A stretch of DNA of 64,000 nt from Bacteroides sp. Its GTDB lineage: Bacteria > Bacteroidota > Bacteroidia > Bacteroidales > Bacteroidaceae. Below are positions 1 through 9,120 of this stretch, piece after piece (the stretch's first letter is position 1; each line of letters begins with the position of its first letter). The notes beneath the pieces were generated by a model. That model made no database searches, was not told where the DNA came from, and worked only from the letters and a program-made list of their open reading frames with translations. The stretch covers positions 51,398-115,397 of the forward strand of contig SUXX01000004.1 in NCBI GenBank assembly GCA_015060735.1, in the 5' to 3' direction. The position numbers and the translations under genes were made by a program.

Positions 1-79
1 TGTCACTCTGAGCATCGCGAAGAGTCTGTGTGCATCCACCAGTGTGTGTGCAGAGCCTTCGCATCGCTCAGGATGACAC
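1..79. repeat. ~79-bp palindromic REP-like repeat, copy 1 (tgtca.ctgagc..gcgaag / cttcgc..gctcaggatgaca)
   Basis: Two imperfectly complementary arms; same sequence family at about 16561, 40757, 50940 and 62067. Confidence 0.8.
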
Positions 80-100
80 CGTAGGGCAGAAAATTCTTCA

Positions 101-145
101 ACTATCATCTATCATTTATCATCTATCATTTATCAACTATCATTT
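101..145. repeat. Short degenerate heptamer tandem repeat (ctatcat/ttatcat/ctatcaa)
   Basis: actatcatctatcatttatcatctatcatttatcaactatcattt read directly. Confidence 0.7.
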
Positions 146-147
146 AA

Positions 148-639
148 ATGAAAAGAGGAATCAGAAACAACAACCCCCTCAACATCCGCCACTCGGGCGA
201 CCGGTGGCAAGGGGCAAAGATAAACCAAACAGACAAAAGCTTCGTGCAATTCGAATCGATGGCCTACGGATACCGAGCCGCATGGAAAACCTTGCAGAGT
301 TATTACAAGCGATTCCGTAGCCAAAACGAACCCTTTACCGTGAAGAACATCATCCAGCGATGGGCACCACCCACCGAAAACAACACAAACCACTACATAC
401 AGACCGTGCTCAGCCTCTCGGGCATCGGAGGAAGGGAAAACCTGGATGCACCCGAAAATGTGCAAGGATACGGACGCCTAAGCCGACTGATGATGGCCAT
501 GACCTGCATGGAATGTGGCACCCCCCTATCGGAGGTAGACACCCAAGCCATTTACCAGGGTTACAAACTGGCCTTCCCCCACAACGCCCGAAAGCTGGAC
601 GAATGGATGCTGGCCGAGGATGAATACGGAGAGTGGTAA
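148..639 (+). CDS. Small phage-structural-protein-like protein (MKRGIRNNNPLNIRHSGDRWQGA...)
   Basis: 163-aa ORF; RNNNPLNIR...W.G motif typical of P5-like structural/lysozyme-related proteins in Bacteroidales. Confidence 0.6.
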   Translation: MKRGIRNNNPLNIRHSGDRWQGAKINQTDKSFVQFESMAYGYRAAWKTLQSYYKRFRSQNEPFTVKNIIQRWAPPTENNTNHYIQTVLSLSGIGGRENLDAPENVQGYGRLSRLMMAMTCMECGTPLSEVDTQAIYQGYKLAFPHNARKLDEWMLAEDEYGEW

Positions 640-708
640 ATCCCCCCTCTGCCCCTCAAAAAAAAAAAAAAAAATCGTCCTCACTCTTGCTTTTCCAAAT
701 ACTTTCCC

Positions 709-716
709 TACCTTTG
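709..716 (+). promoter_or_regulatory. Bacteroidales -7 box TACCTTTG upstream of cobalamin riboswitch
   Basis: Matches TAnnTTTG. Confidence 0.6.
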
Positions 717-721
717 CAGAG

Positions 722-930
722 TCTTGTTTCCGTCCTCTCCATGCGAGGGGACGGATGAAAAGGGAATCAGGTGAAAGTCCTGAACAGTCCCGCTGCTGTA
801 AGCCTCATCTTACATACAGATTGAGTTTACTTAATTCTCCTAGCCACTGCCTATATATCATTCAGGTGGGAAGGCAAAGTAAACCGAGGTAAGTCAGAAG
901 ACCTGCAAGGCAAAAGTCATGCTCCCGGCT
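722..930 (+). ncRNA. Cobalamin (AdoCbl) riboswitch
   Basis: gggaatcaggtgaaagtcctgaacagtcccgctgctgtaa, gccactg B12 box, gggaaggc and gtaagtcagaagacctgc in the expected order upstream of btuB. Confidence 0.93.
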
Positions 931-989
931 TTCGAGGAAAGAGCAAGGAGAACGTGCAAGAATGTAAATACTTTAATTTTTATTGGTTT

Positions 990-3011
990 ATGAAGAAACT
1001 GAACCCTGCCTTTCGTGTATGGGTATGTCGGCTCGTAATGGTCGTTCTGTCTTCATCCGTGGCCTCGGCTCAGGAGCAGAAAGACTCTATCAACGGAGAA
1101 GTGCATCAGATGGATGTAGTGACCGTGACCGCCCGACGCATGCCCGCCAAGATAACCTCTTCTACCTCCGTACAGGTGCTGGGCAAGGAGGACTTGAAGA
1201 ACCTGGGCCTGCAAAACATAGGCGATGCCGTGAAACGATTTGCCGGCACCAATGTACGCGACTATGGAGGCATCGGCGGACTGAAGACCGTATCGGTGCG
1301 TAACCTCGGTGCGGCTCATACGGCGGTGAGCTACGACGGAGTAGCCATCAGCAACACACAGGCAGGCCAGATAGACATCGGACGCTTCTCGCTGGACAAT
1401 GTGTCGACCCTGTCGCTGGCTATCGGACACGATGACAACTTACTTCAATCGGCCAGACTATTCGCCTCGGCCGGGGTGCTGAACATCGAGACGGAGAAGC
1501 CGCACTTCGAGGACGGACGAAAGACCGCTACCCAAGTGCAGATGCGGGGAGGTTCGTTTGGCTACCTCACCCCAGCCCTTCGCCATTGGCAGAAGTTGGG
1601 CGAACGCACCCGATTGTCCGTCGAAGGAAACTATCTGAAAGCCGAAGGCGACTATCCGTTCGTACTAAAGAATGGAAACTTGATAACCGACGAAAAACGA
1701 ATCAACTCCGACGTGGAATCTTGGCAAGGCGAGGTGAACCTCTTCCACACGTTCGAGGACGAAAGCGAGTGGAGTGCCAAGGCCTATTATTACAATAGCA
1801 AACGAGGATTGCCGGGAGCCATCATTCTCTACAACTCCGCCTCCGATGAACGCCTTTGGGACGAAAACTTCTTCGCCCAAACCCGATACAAAAAGGTGTT
1901 CTCGCCCCAATGGACACTTCAGGCACAAGGCAAGTTCAACTATTCGTGGAACAAATACGAAGATACGGGGGTGGAATACGCAGGTGGCAAGCAGACGGAC
2001 ACGAACCGCCAAAAGGAATATTACCTCTCGGCATCGGCCCTCTATCGACCCACAGAGCATTGGGCGTTCTCGCTCTCGCAAGACGGAGTCATCAACCAGC
2101 TTCACACCAATGGCACCAACTCGCCCGAGCCTACCCGATACACCTCGCTCACGGCCCTGAACGCTCGCTATCAGACAAAGCAAGTAAAAATATCGGGGAG
2201 CGTGGTGGGAACCTACATCACCGAGGAGGTGAAGGCCGGCAACACACCCGAGGACCGCAAACGTCTCTCGCCCACCCTTTCGGCCTCGTGGCAACCGTGG
2301 GAAGAGGAACAGTTCTTCATCCGTGCCCTGTACAAGAACACCTTCCGTGTGCCTACGTTCAGCGACTTGTATTACCTCCGCGTGGGGAACTCCAATCTGA
2401 AGCCCGAAAAGGCCACGGAATACACCCTCGGCCTGACGTGGAGCGGAACCCCGTTCGAGTTCACTGACTTCGTGTCGCTCACCGTGGACGGATATTACAA
2501 CGAGGTGAAGGACAAAATCATCGCCTTCCCCAGCACCTATGTGTGGAAGATGCAGAACTATGGCAAGGTACACATCACGGGCATTGACGTGACACTGGCC
2601 ACCGCCATCCCCTTCGGGCGGAAAGTGAATCTGAACCTCAGTGGCAACTACTCTTGGCAGAAGGCACTCGACGTGACCAACAAGGAGGCGAAGAACTACA
2701 AGGACCAATTGCCCTACACCCCCGAACACAACGGAAACGTATCGGCCACACTCGAAATGCCCTGGGTGAACCTCGGCTATACGGTGACGATGGTGGGCAA
2801 GCGATATTACTTGGCTCAGAACATCGAGGACAATAAGATAGAAGGATACAACGAGCATACGGCTACCCTATGGAGGGAGTTCAATATAGGGCGATGCGGA
2901 TTGCGATTGCAAGCCGAGGTCATCAACCTGACGGATGTGCAATACGAAGTCATCAAGTATTACCCCATGCCGGGACGCTCGTGGAGACTAACAGGAACAT
3001 TCAACTTTTAA
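990..3011 (+). CDS. btuB: TonB-dependent vitamin B12 receptor BtuB-like
   Basis: Plug and barrel motifs (VVTVTARRMPAK, GDAVKRFAGTNVRDYGG); downstream of B12 riboswitch; likely start MKKLNPAF at 990. Confidence 0.88.
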   Translation: MKKLNPAFRVWVCRLVMVVLSSSVASAQEQKDSINGEVHQMDVVTVTARRMPAKITSSTSVQVLGKEDLKNLGLQNIGDAVKRFAGTNVRDYGGIGGLKTVSVRNLGAAHTAVSYDGVAISNTQAGQIDIGRFSLDNVSTLSLAIGHDDNLLQSARLFASAGVLNIETEKPHFEDGRKTATQVQMRGGSFGYLTPALRHWQKLGERTRLSVEGNYLKAEGDYPFVLKNGNLITDEKRINSDVESWQGEVNLFHTFEDESEWSAKAYYYNSKRGLPGAIILYNSASDERLWDENFFAQTRYKKVFSPQWTLQAQGKFNYSWNKYEDTGVEYAGGKQTDTNRQKEYYLSASALYRPTEHWAFSLSQDGVINQLHTNGTNSPEPTRYTSLTALNARYQTKQVKISGSVVGTYITEEVKAGNTPEDRKRLSPTLSASWQPWEEEQFFIRALYKNTFRVPTFSDLYYLRVGNSNLKPEKATEYTLGLTWSGTPFEFTDFVSLTVDGYYNEVKDKIIAFPSTYVWKMQNYGKVHITGIDVTLATAIPFGRKVNLNLSGNYSWQKALDVTNKEAKNYKDQLPYTPEHNGNVSATLEMPWVNLGYTVTMVGKRYYLAQNIEDNKIEGYNEHTATLWREFNIGRCGLRLQAEVINLTDVQYEVIKYYPMPGRSWRLTGTFNF

Positions 3012-3022
3012 ACCATAAAAAC

Positions 3023-4159
3023 ATGAAAACAAGAAGTATTTTAATGACTACGCTTTGCTCACTGATGTTGGGCATGAGTTTCACCGCTTGTAGTGACGAC
3101 GACAACGAAGTGCCCGACAAGCCCAACACGGACAATCAGGGACCAACCACCGACCCCGTAGCCGAGAACCTGACGTACATTCTGAACGAAGGCATTTGGG
3201 GATCCAACAATGCCGAAATCACGTTGTTTTATCAAATGGGCGGTTCTTCATACGTAGAAACCAACTACTACAAAAAGATGAACAACAACCTCCCGATGGG
3301 CGATGTGGCCAATGCCATGATGGAAGAAGATGACAACATCTATGTGGTATTGAACGGCTCGAAATATGTGGCACGCCTCGACATGAGTGTCAAGGAACAA
3401 GCCCGCTACACCTTCCCCGAAACCGAGGGTGCCCCGCGTTGCATCGAGGTGGAAGACGATTATGCCTACGTGACTCAATACGGAGGTCAAGTGACCAAGC
3501 TGAACATCAAGGACATGACCTTGGCCGGTACCTTCAAGGGGGGTGACAACCTGGAAGGCATCGTGGAAAAGGACGGCAAACTCTATGTAGCCAACACATA
3601 CACCGTGGACGGCTCGAACAATTGGGTTTATAACAAGGAAGTGTTCGTCATCGATGCTCAAACCATGACCTTGGAAAAGACCATCGAAGTGGTGGACAAT
3701 CCGACCAAGTTGTTCGAAATCGATGACCAGATTTATCTCATCTCGGCCGGTAATTATGCCGATGTGGCGGGTGCCCTTCAAGTCATCGACACCAAGACAG
3801 GTACGAAGAAGGATATCCTCAACGATGTGAACAAGATTACCGAAGGAAACAATGGCCTGATATATGGCGTTCGCATGGTGTACGATGCCTACTGGACTCC
3901 TAACAACACCTTCTTTACCTACAATCCGAGTACAGGAACCGTGAGCGAGACATCGTTCTTGCAAGATGCACCAAGCTCTTTTGTCAGCGATAACATCTAC
4001 CTGCTCGAAGTGGACGAAGACAACGGATTCATTTACGTAGGTACCAGTGATTATCAAAATAGTGGCACCATTTATCAATTCGATAAGAGTGGCAAGTTGG
4101 TTCAATCGTTCGATTCGGGTGGTATCAACCCTAGTGCAATGGTGTTTATCAATGACTAA
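3023..4159 (+). CDS. Surface beta-propeller lipoprotein, YncE/DUF5074-like, BtuG-like
   Basis: Lipobox (LGMSFTACSDDD), propeller-like repeats, position between btuB and btuF. Confidence 0.75.
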   Translation: MKTRSILMTTLCSLMLGMSFTACSDDDNEVPDKPNTDNQGPTTDPVAENLTYILNEGIWGSNNAEITLFYQMGGSSYVETNYYKKMNNNLPMGDVANAMMEEDDNIYVVLNGSKYVARLDMSVKEQARYTFPETEGAPRCIEVEDDYAYVTQYGGQVTKLNIKDMTLAGTFKGGDNLEGIVEKDGKLYVANTYTVDGSNNWVYNKEVFVIDAQTMTLEKTIEVVDNPTKLFEIDDQIYLISAGNYADVAGALQVIDTKTGTKKDILNDVNKITEGNNGLIYGVRMVYDAYWTPNNTFFTYNPSTGTVSETSFLQDAPSSFVSDNIYLLEVDEDNGFIYVGTSDYQNSGTIYQFDKSGKLVQSFDSGGINPSAMVFIND

Positions 4160-4160
4160 T

Positions 4161-5297
4161 ATGAAGAAACTCCTACTATCTGCCCATATAGGATTATTAG
4201 TCTTGCTTCTCTCCGCTTGTGGTGGAGGGGGCAAGACTTCTTCGGCTCTTGACCAAGCGGAAATCATCCCGATGAAGTATGCCGAAAACCTGATGCTGGC
4301 CAAAGGTGATGGCTACATCGAAGCACGCCTCCGCAATCCGTGGGACACCACTCGGACGCTTCGCACCTATCTGCTCGTGGAGAAGGACAAGCCCCTACCC
4401 GAGTCTCTGCCCGAAGGCACCATTGTCCGCACCCCACTGAGCAAGGCATTGGTCTATACCGCCACGCATTGCAACCTCATCCACGAACTGGGGATGGTGA
4501 AGAACATCGGAGGCATCTGTGAACTACAATACATCAAGGTGCCCGAAATCATCGAGGGATGTCGGAAGGGAACCATCGTCAATGCCGGAGAAGGAACCAA
4601 TCCCGACATCGAGAAAATCATCGACCTGAACCCCGATGCCTTGATGCTCTCGCCCTACGAGAATAGTGGCGGACACGGACAAGTGGAGAAGCTGAAAGTG
4701 CCCATCATCGAGTGTGCCGACTACATGGAGACCTCTGCCCTGGGAAGTGCTGAATGGATACGTTTTTATGGTTTACTCTTCCATCAGCAAGCCAAGGCGG
4801 ATAGCATCTTCGCCATCGTGGAAAAGAATTATAACGAATTGAAGGCACTCGCCACCTCGCAAGCCCAGAAGCCCAAGGTGATGTGCGAACTGAAGAGCGG
4901 TTCGGCTTGGTATGTACCGGGAGGACGAAGCACCACGGGCAAGCTCTACAAGGATGCGGGAGGCGATTACCTGTTCGACTCCTACCCCAATAGTGGAGCG
5001 GTACCCCTGAGCTTCGAAACGGTATTCGACAAGGCTCAGAACGCTGATGTGTGGCTCATGAAGTACAACCAACCATCGGACAAGACTTTAAGCGGTATTC
5101 GGGAAGATTATTCGCCCTACGCCAACTTCGAGGCATTCAAGAAGAAGCAAGTGTATGGATGCAACACGAATGACAAAGCGTATTACGAAGATTTCCCCTT
5201 CCATCCCGACAAGGTATTGAAGGATTTGATAAAAATCTTCCATCCAAGCCTCCTCCCGGCGTATGAATTGAAATATTTTAGTAAATTAGCGGAGTGA
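4161..5297 (+). CDS. btuF: ABC transporter substrate-binding lipoprotein (cobalamin, BtuF-like)
   Basis: Lipobox LLLSACGGGG; TroA-like fold motifs (GGICELQYIKVPEII, NPDALMLSPY); operon context. Confidence 0.82.
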   Translation: MKKLLLSAHIGLLVLLLSACGGGGKTSSALDQAEIIPMKYAENLMLAKGDGYIEARLRNPWDTTRTLRTYLLVEKDKPLPESLPEGTIVRTPLSKALVYTATHCNLIHELGMVKNIGGICELQYIKVPEIIEGCRKGTIVNAGEGTNPDIEKIIDLNPDALMLSPYENSGGHGQVEKLKVPIIECADYMETSALGSAEWIRFYGLLFHQQAKADSIFAIVEKNYNELKALATSQAQKPKVMCELKSGSAWYVPGGRSTTGKLYKDAGGDYLFDSYPNSGAVPLSFETVFDKAQNADVWLMKYNQPSDKTLSGIREDYSPYANFEAFKKKQVYGCNTNDKAYYEDFPFHPDKVLKDLIKIFHPSLLPAYELKYFSKLAE

Positions 5298-6325
5298 ACA
5301 ACAAAGGAACCACATACAGCCTTGCATTGACCGTCCTCATCCTAATCTTGATAGGGGCCAATCTATTCTTCGGCTCGGTGAACATCCCAGCCGAAGCCAT
5401 CATCGACACCCTCCTGGGAAAGGAAGTGGAAAAGGCAAGCTGGAGCTTCATCGTGTGGGAAGCCCGTGTGCCCCAAGCCCTTACGGCCCTGCTTTGTGGA
5501 GCTGCTTTGGCCGGGTCGGGCTTGATGCTACAAACAGCATTCAATAATCCGTTGGCTGGTCCATCCATCCTCGGCATCAACTCGGGGGCAAGCCTCGGGG
5601 TGGCCCTCGTGATGCTAGCCTTCGGAGGTACCATCGCTACGGCAGGTGTCACCCTTTCGAGCTTCTTCTCCATCGTGGTGGGAGCGTTCATCGGTTCGAT
5701 GGTGGTCATGGGGCTGATTCTATTCTTCTCTACCCTCATCAAGAGCAACATCATGCTCCTCATCACGGGGATTATGATTGGGTATATCACCTCGTCGGCC
5801 ATCTCCTTGCTCAATTTCTTTGCTACGGCCGAGGGCGTTCATTCGTATATGATTTGGGGGATGGGGAACTTCAGTGGCGTGTCGCTCGAACAACTACCCT
5901 ATTTCGCCATGTTTACCCTCAGCGGATTGGTACTTGCCATCCTCCTGATAAAGCCTCTCAATGCCATGCTTTTAGGCACAAGATATGCCGAGAATTTGGG
6001 CGTGAACATTAAGCGTACACGTAACCTGTTGCTCATTTCCACGGGGATTCTTACCGCTATAACCACGGCATTTTGTGGCCCTGTTTCGTTCATCGGATTG
6101 GCCGTTCCCCACATCGCCCGATTGATGCTAGGCACATCCAATCATAACTCGTTGCTTCCCGTCACCTTGCTCACGGGGAGTGTCGTAGCCTTGCTTTGCA
6201 ATCTCATCTGCATCCTTCCAGGCGAATCGGGCATCATCCCGCTCAATGCCGTCACACCAGTACTGGGAGCACCCGTCATCATCTATGTCATCATCAACCA
6301 ACGTCGCATCCAATACTTCAACTGA
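5294..6325 (+). CDS. btuC: FecCD-family ABC permease (BtuC-like), GTG start
   Basis: FecCD motifs (WEARVPQALTALLCGAALAGSGLMLQ, GPVSFIGLAVPHIAR). Confidence 0.88.
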   Translation: MNNKGTTYSLALTVLILILIGANLFFGSVNIPAEAIIDTLLGKEVEKASWSFIVWEARVPQALTALLCGAALAGSGLMLQTAFNNPLAGPSILGINSGASLGVALVMLAFGGTIATAGVTLSSFFSIVVGAFIGSMVVMGLILFFSTLIKSNIMLLITGIMIGYITSSAISLLNFFATAEGVHSYMIWGMGNFSGVSLEQLPYFAMFTLSGLVLAILLIKPLNAMLLGTRYAENLGVNIKRTRNLLLISTGILTAITTAFCGPVSFIGLAVPHIARLMLGTSNHNSLLPVTLLTGSVVALLCNLICILPGESGIIPLNAVTPVLGAPVIIYVIINQRRIQYFN

Positions 6326-7323
6326 TGGAAAAGAAAGTTGTCATACAAGGTCAGGACCTCTGCATCGGTTATCGCACGGGGAAACAGGAAAAGATGGTTC
6401 ACGAACATCTCGACTTCGAACTTCGTGCGGGTGAACTGACTTGCCTCCTAGGAGCCAACGGAGCCGGAAAATCCACGCTTCTCCGCACCTTGTCCGCCTC
6501 CCAGCCCTCGCTTGGAGGAGATTTGAAGATGCTTGGCAAACCTTTGAAGGACTACACCGAGAAGGAACGCTCTCGAACCATTGGTGTGGTGCTGACCGAC
6601 AAGACCTTTGCCGGAGGACTGAGCGTGTATGAGCTGGTGGCCTTGGGACGCCAACCTCACACGGGGTTCTTCGGACGTCTGACGAAAGAAGACAAGCAAA
6701 TCGTACAAGAAGCCATGGAGAACGTGGGCATCGCCCACAAGGCTCGAAATTACGTCGCCGAGCTATCCGATGGCGAACGACAGAAGGTGATGATTGCCAA
6801 GGCACTTGTACAAGAATGTCCGCTCATTCTCCTTGATGAGCCTACGGCTTTTCTCGATGTGGTGAGCCGTATCGAAATCATGCACTTGCTCCATCGCTTG
6901 GCCATCGAACAACAGAAAGCCATCCTCCTCTCCACCCACGACATCGAACAAGCCTTGGTATTGGCAGACAGGCTCTGGCTCCTCACCAAGGGCGAAGGCC
7001 TGCAATGTGGCGTGACGGAAGACCTCATCCTGAGTCATCGCATGGATAGCCTTTTCACTCATCGCGACATCCGTTTCGATTACGACCATGGGGTGTATTA
7101 TCCCACGGTGAAGGGGCAAAAGAAAATCGTCGTGGAAAGCGAGGACAAGACCTTGCTTCATTGGACCATTAATGCGTTGAACCGACATGGATATCGATGT
7201 GTGTCCATTCCCCAAGAAGGTGTTCCCCACATCCGGGTCCTCTCTGCCAAGGAAATACAGATATGCCTCCATGGACAAAATCATACTTGTACTTCATTTG
7301 AAGAATTGTTAGGAAGATTGTGA
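6325..7323 (+). CDS. btuD: ABC transporter ATP-binding protein (BtuD/FecE-like)
   Basis: Walker A GANGAGKST, LSDGERQKVMIAKAL, Walker B LILLDEPTAFLD; overlaps btuC stop. Confidence 0.88.
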   Translation: MEKKVVIQGQDLCIGYRTGKQEKMVHEHLDFELRAGELTCLLGANGAGKSTLLRTLSASQPSLGGDLKMLGKPLKDYTEKERSRTIGVVLTDKTFAGGLSVYELVALGRQPHTGFFGRLTKEDKQIVQEAMENVGIAHKARNYVAELSDGERQKVMIAKALVQECPLILLDEPTAFLDVVSRIEIMHLLHRLAIEQQKAILLSTHDIEQALVLADRLWLLTKGEGLQCGVTEDLILSHRMDSLFTHRDIRFDYDHGVYYPTVKGQKKIVVESEDKTLLHWTINALNRHGYRCVSIPQEGVPHIRVLSAKEIQICLHGQNHTCTSFEELLGRL

Positions 7324-7344
7324 ATCTTGAAATAAACGAGCTTC

Positions 7345-7420
7345 ATTTCTTGCCGGTATCGGCAAGAAATATTATATTTGTGCATGGAATCGGTCATCAA
7401 ACTTGCCGATAACGGAAAAG
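7345..7420 (+). promoter_or_regulatory. Palindromic operator/promoter of fic: ATTTCTTGCCGgtatCGGCAAGAAAT, -7 box TATATTTG (7373-7380), second imperfect site CTTGCCGataaCGGaaaAG
   Basis: Perfect 11-bp arms with 4-bp spacer, next to a TAnnTTTG box. Confidence 0.75.
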
Positions 7421-7421
7421 C

Positions 7422-8309
7422 ATGAAGTATATATCAGTAGGAGAATTTGCCGAAAAGCATGGCATATCGGAACGTACGGCACGAAACTATTGTGCCACGG
7501 GTAAAATAGAAGGTGTATTCCTGACGGGTAAAACGTGGAATATACCCGAAGATGCCTCATTGCCTTCACGTAAGTCTTCGGGCAAGAAAATGATGCCCCT
7601 ACTTGCCATCCTTCGCGAACAACAACAAATGAAGCTGAAAGGAGGCATCTACCATCGGACACAAATCGACCTCACCTACAACTCCAACCACATCGAAGGA
7701 AGCCGACTCACCCACGAACAGACCCGCTACATCTTCGAGACAAACACTATTGGCGTGACGGAAGAAAGCATCAATGTGGACGACATCATCGAGACCACCA
7801 ACCACTTCCGGTGCATCGACCTCATCATCAAACGGGCAGAGGAAAAACTTTCGGAAACATTCATCAAGGAGTTACATCGAATCCTCAAATCGGGCACATC
7901 GGATAGCCGTAAGGATTGGTTTGCCGTGGGCGAATACAAGCGATTGCCCAACGAAGTGGGAGGCCGTGAGACATGCCTTCCGGAGAATGTAAGCAAAGAA
8001 ATGAAAGCATTGCTCAAAGAATACAATGCCAAGAAACAAAAGTCTTTCGACGACATTTTGGATTTGCATCATCGCTTCGAATGTATCCACCCCTTCCAGG
8101 ACGGAAACGGACGTGTAGGCCGACTCCTCATGTTCAAGGAATGTCTGGCGAACGGGCATGTTCCTTTCATCATCACAGATGATTTGAAAATGTTCTATTA
8201 CCGTGGCTTGCAACAATGGCCGGGTATCAAAGGATATTTGCGAGATACTTGTCTCACGGCTCAGGATCGGTATAAGGTTTTGTTGGAGTATTATCGGGTG
8301 GAGATTTAA
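7422..8309 (+). CDS. Fic-domain protein with N-terminal MerR/excisionase-like HTH
   Basis: HPFQDGNGRVGR Fic motif; N-term VGEFAEKHGISERTARNYCATGKIEG HTH. Confidence 0.93.
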   Translation: MKYISVGEFAEKHGISERTARNYCATGKIEGVFLTGKTWNIPEDASLPSRKSSGKKMMPLLAILREQQQMKLKGGIYHRTQIDLTYNSNHIEGSRLTHEQTRYIFETNTIGVTEESINVDDIIETTNHFRCIDLIIKRAEEKLSETFIKELHRILKSGTSDSRKDWFAVGEYKRLPNEVGGRETCLPENVSKEMKALLKEYNAKKQKSFDDILDLHHRFECIHPFQDGNGRVGRLLMFKECLANGHVPFIITDDLKMFYYRGLQQWPGIKGYLRDTCLTAQDRYKVLLEYYRVEI

Positions 8310-8386
8310 GAATTATTGGTGACTTGAGAAAACTCCCGAGCCACCAATGATTTCACTTATTATTCAAAAGAGAATAAACAAGCAAC

Positions 8387-8452
8387 ATTTCTTGCCCATA
8401 TTGGCAAGAAATAGCATATTTGCAAACAAAAACAATGAAAAGTTTGCCGATA
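8387..8452 (+). promoter_or_regulatory. Second copy of the fic-type operator module, upstream of bcp: ATTTCTTGCCcatattGGCAAGAAAT plus downstream TTTGCCGATA
   Basis: Same 26-bp dyad length and same spacing to a TTGCCGATA half-site as at 7345. Confidence 0.75.
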
Positions 8453-8493
8453 AAAATCATTACCCCATAAAATAACATTAAACCACTACGAAT

Positions 8494-8952
8494 ATGAACA
8501 TAGGAGAAAAAGCACCCGAAATTTTGGGCATCAATCAAGACGGAAAAGAAATCCGTTTGAGCGACTATCAAGGCAAAAAATTGGTACTCTATTTCTACCC
8601 GAAGGACAATACGTCAGGATGTACCGCCGAAGCATGTAGCCTACGCGACAATTACACCGAGCTTCGCAAGCAAGGATACGAAGTGATAGGAGTAAGTGTG
8701 GACAACGAAAAATCGCACCAGAAATTCATCGAAAAACATGAACTACCCTTCACACTCATTGCCGATACAGACAAGAAACTGGTGGAAGCCATGGGCGTAT
8801 GGGGCGAAAAAAGCATGTATGGACGCAAATACATGGGCACCTACCGTACTACCTTCCTCATCAACGAAGAAGGAATCATCGAACGGATATTCTTGCCCAA
8901 AGAAATCAAAACCAAAACCCACGGAGAGCAGATTTTGAAAAGCATACAGTAA
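8494..8952 (+). CDS. bcp: Thioredoxin-dependent thiol peroxidase (Bcp/PrxQ)
   Basis: FYPKDNTSGCTAEACSLRDNY. Confidence 0.93.
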   Translation: MNIGEKAPEILGINQDGKEIRLSDYQGKKLVLYFYPKDNTSGCTAEACSLRDNYTELRKQGYEVIGVSVDNEKSHQKFIEKHELPFTLIADTDKKLVEAMGVWGEKSMYGRKYMGTYRTTFLINEEGIIERIFLPKEIKTKTHGEQILKSIQ

Positions 8953-8974
8953 CTCCTCTTCTTTACACCATCAT

Positions 8975-9013
8975 CCCCTATCTTTAATTAGCCACAAAAG
9001 ATAGGGGGTTTTC
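8975..9013 (+). terminator. Intrinsic terminator after bcp
   Basis: cccctatcttt...aaagataggggg followed by ttttct. Confidence 0.7.
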
Positions 9014-9120
9014 TATTCACCTTCACCACATGATTCCATCCTTTTGCTAAACATTTTTTCAGAGAAGTTTGTCTTTTAATTAAATTATAGACTATTTGAT
9101 TAAAACTAAACAAGACAACT

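Noticed and set aside
101-145. ctatcat heptamer repeat as a phase-variation switch for the 148-639 gene
   Set aside because: Too degenerate and lies just before the ATG with no clear promoter overlap; not enough to claim phase variation.
1665-2858. 397-aa ORF antisense to btuB
   Set aside because: Shadow ORF; no domain signature.
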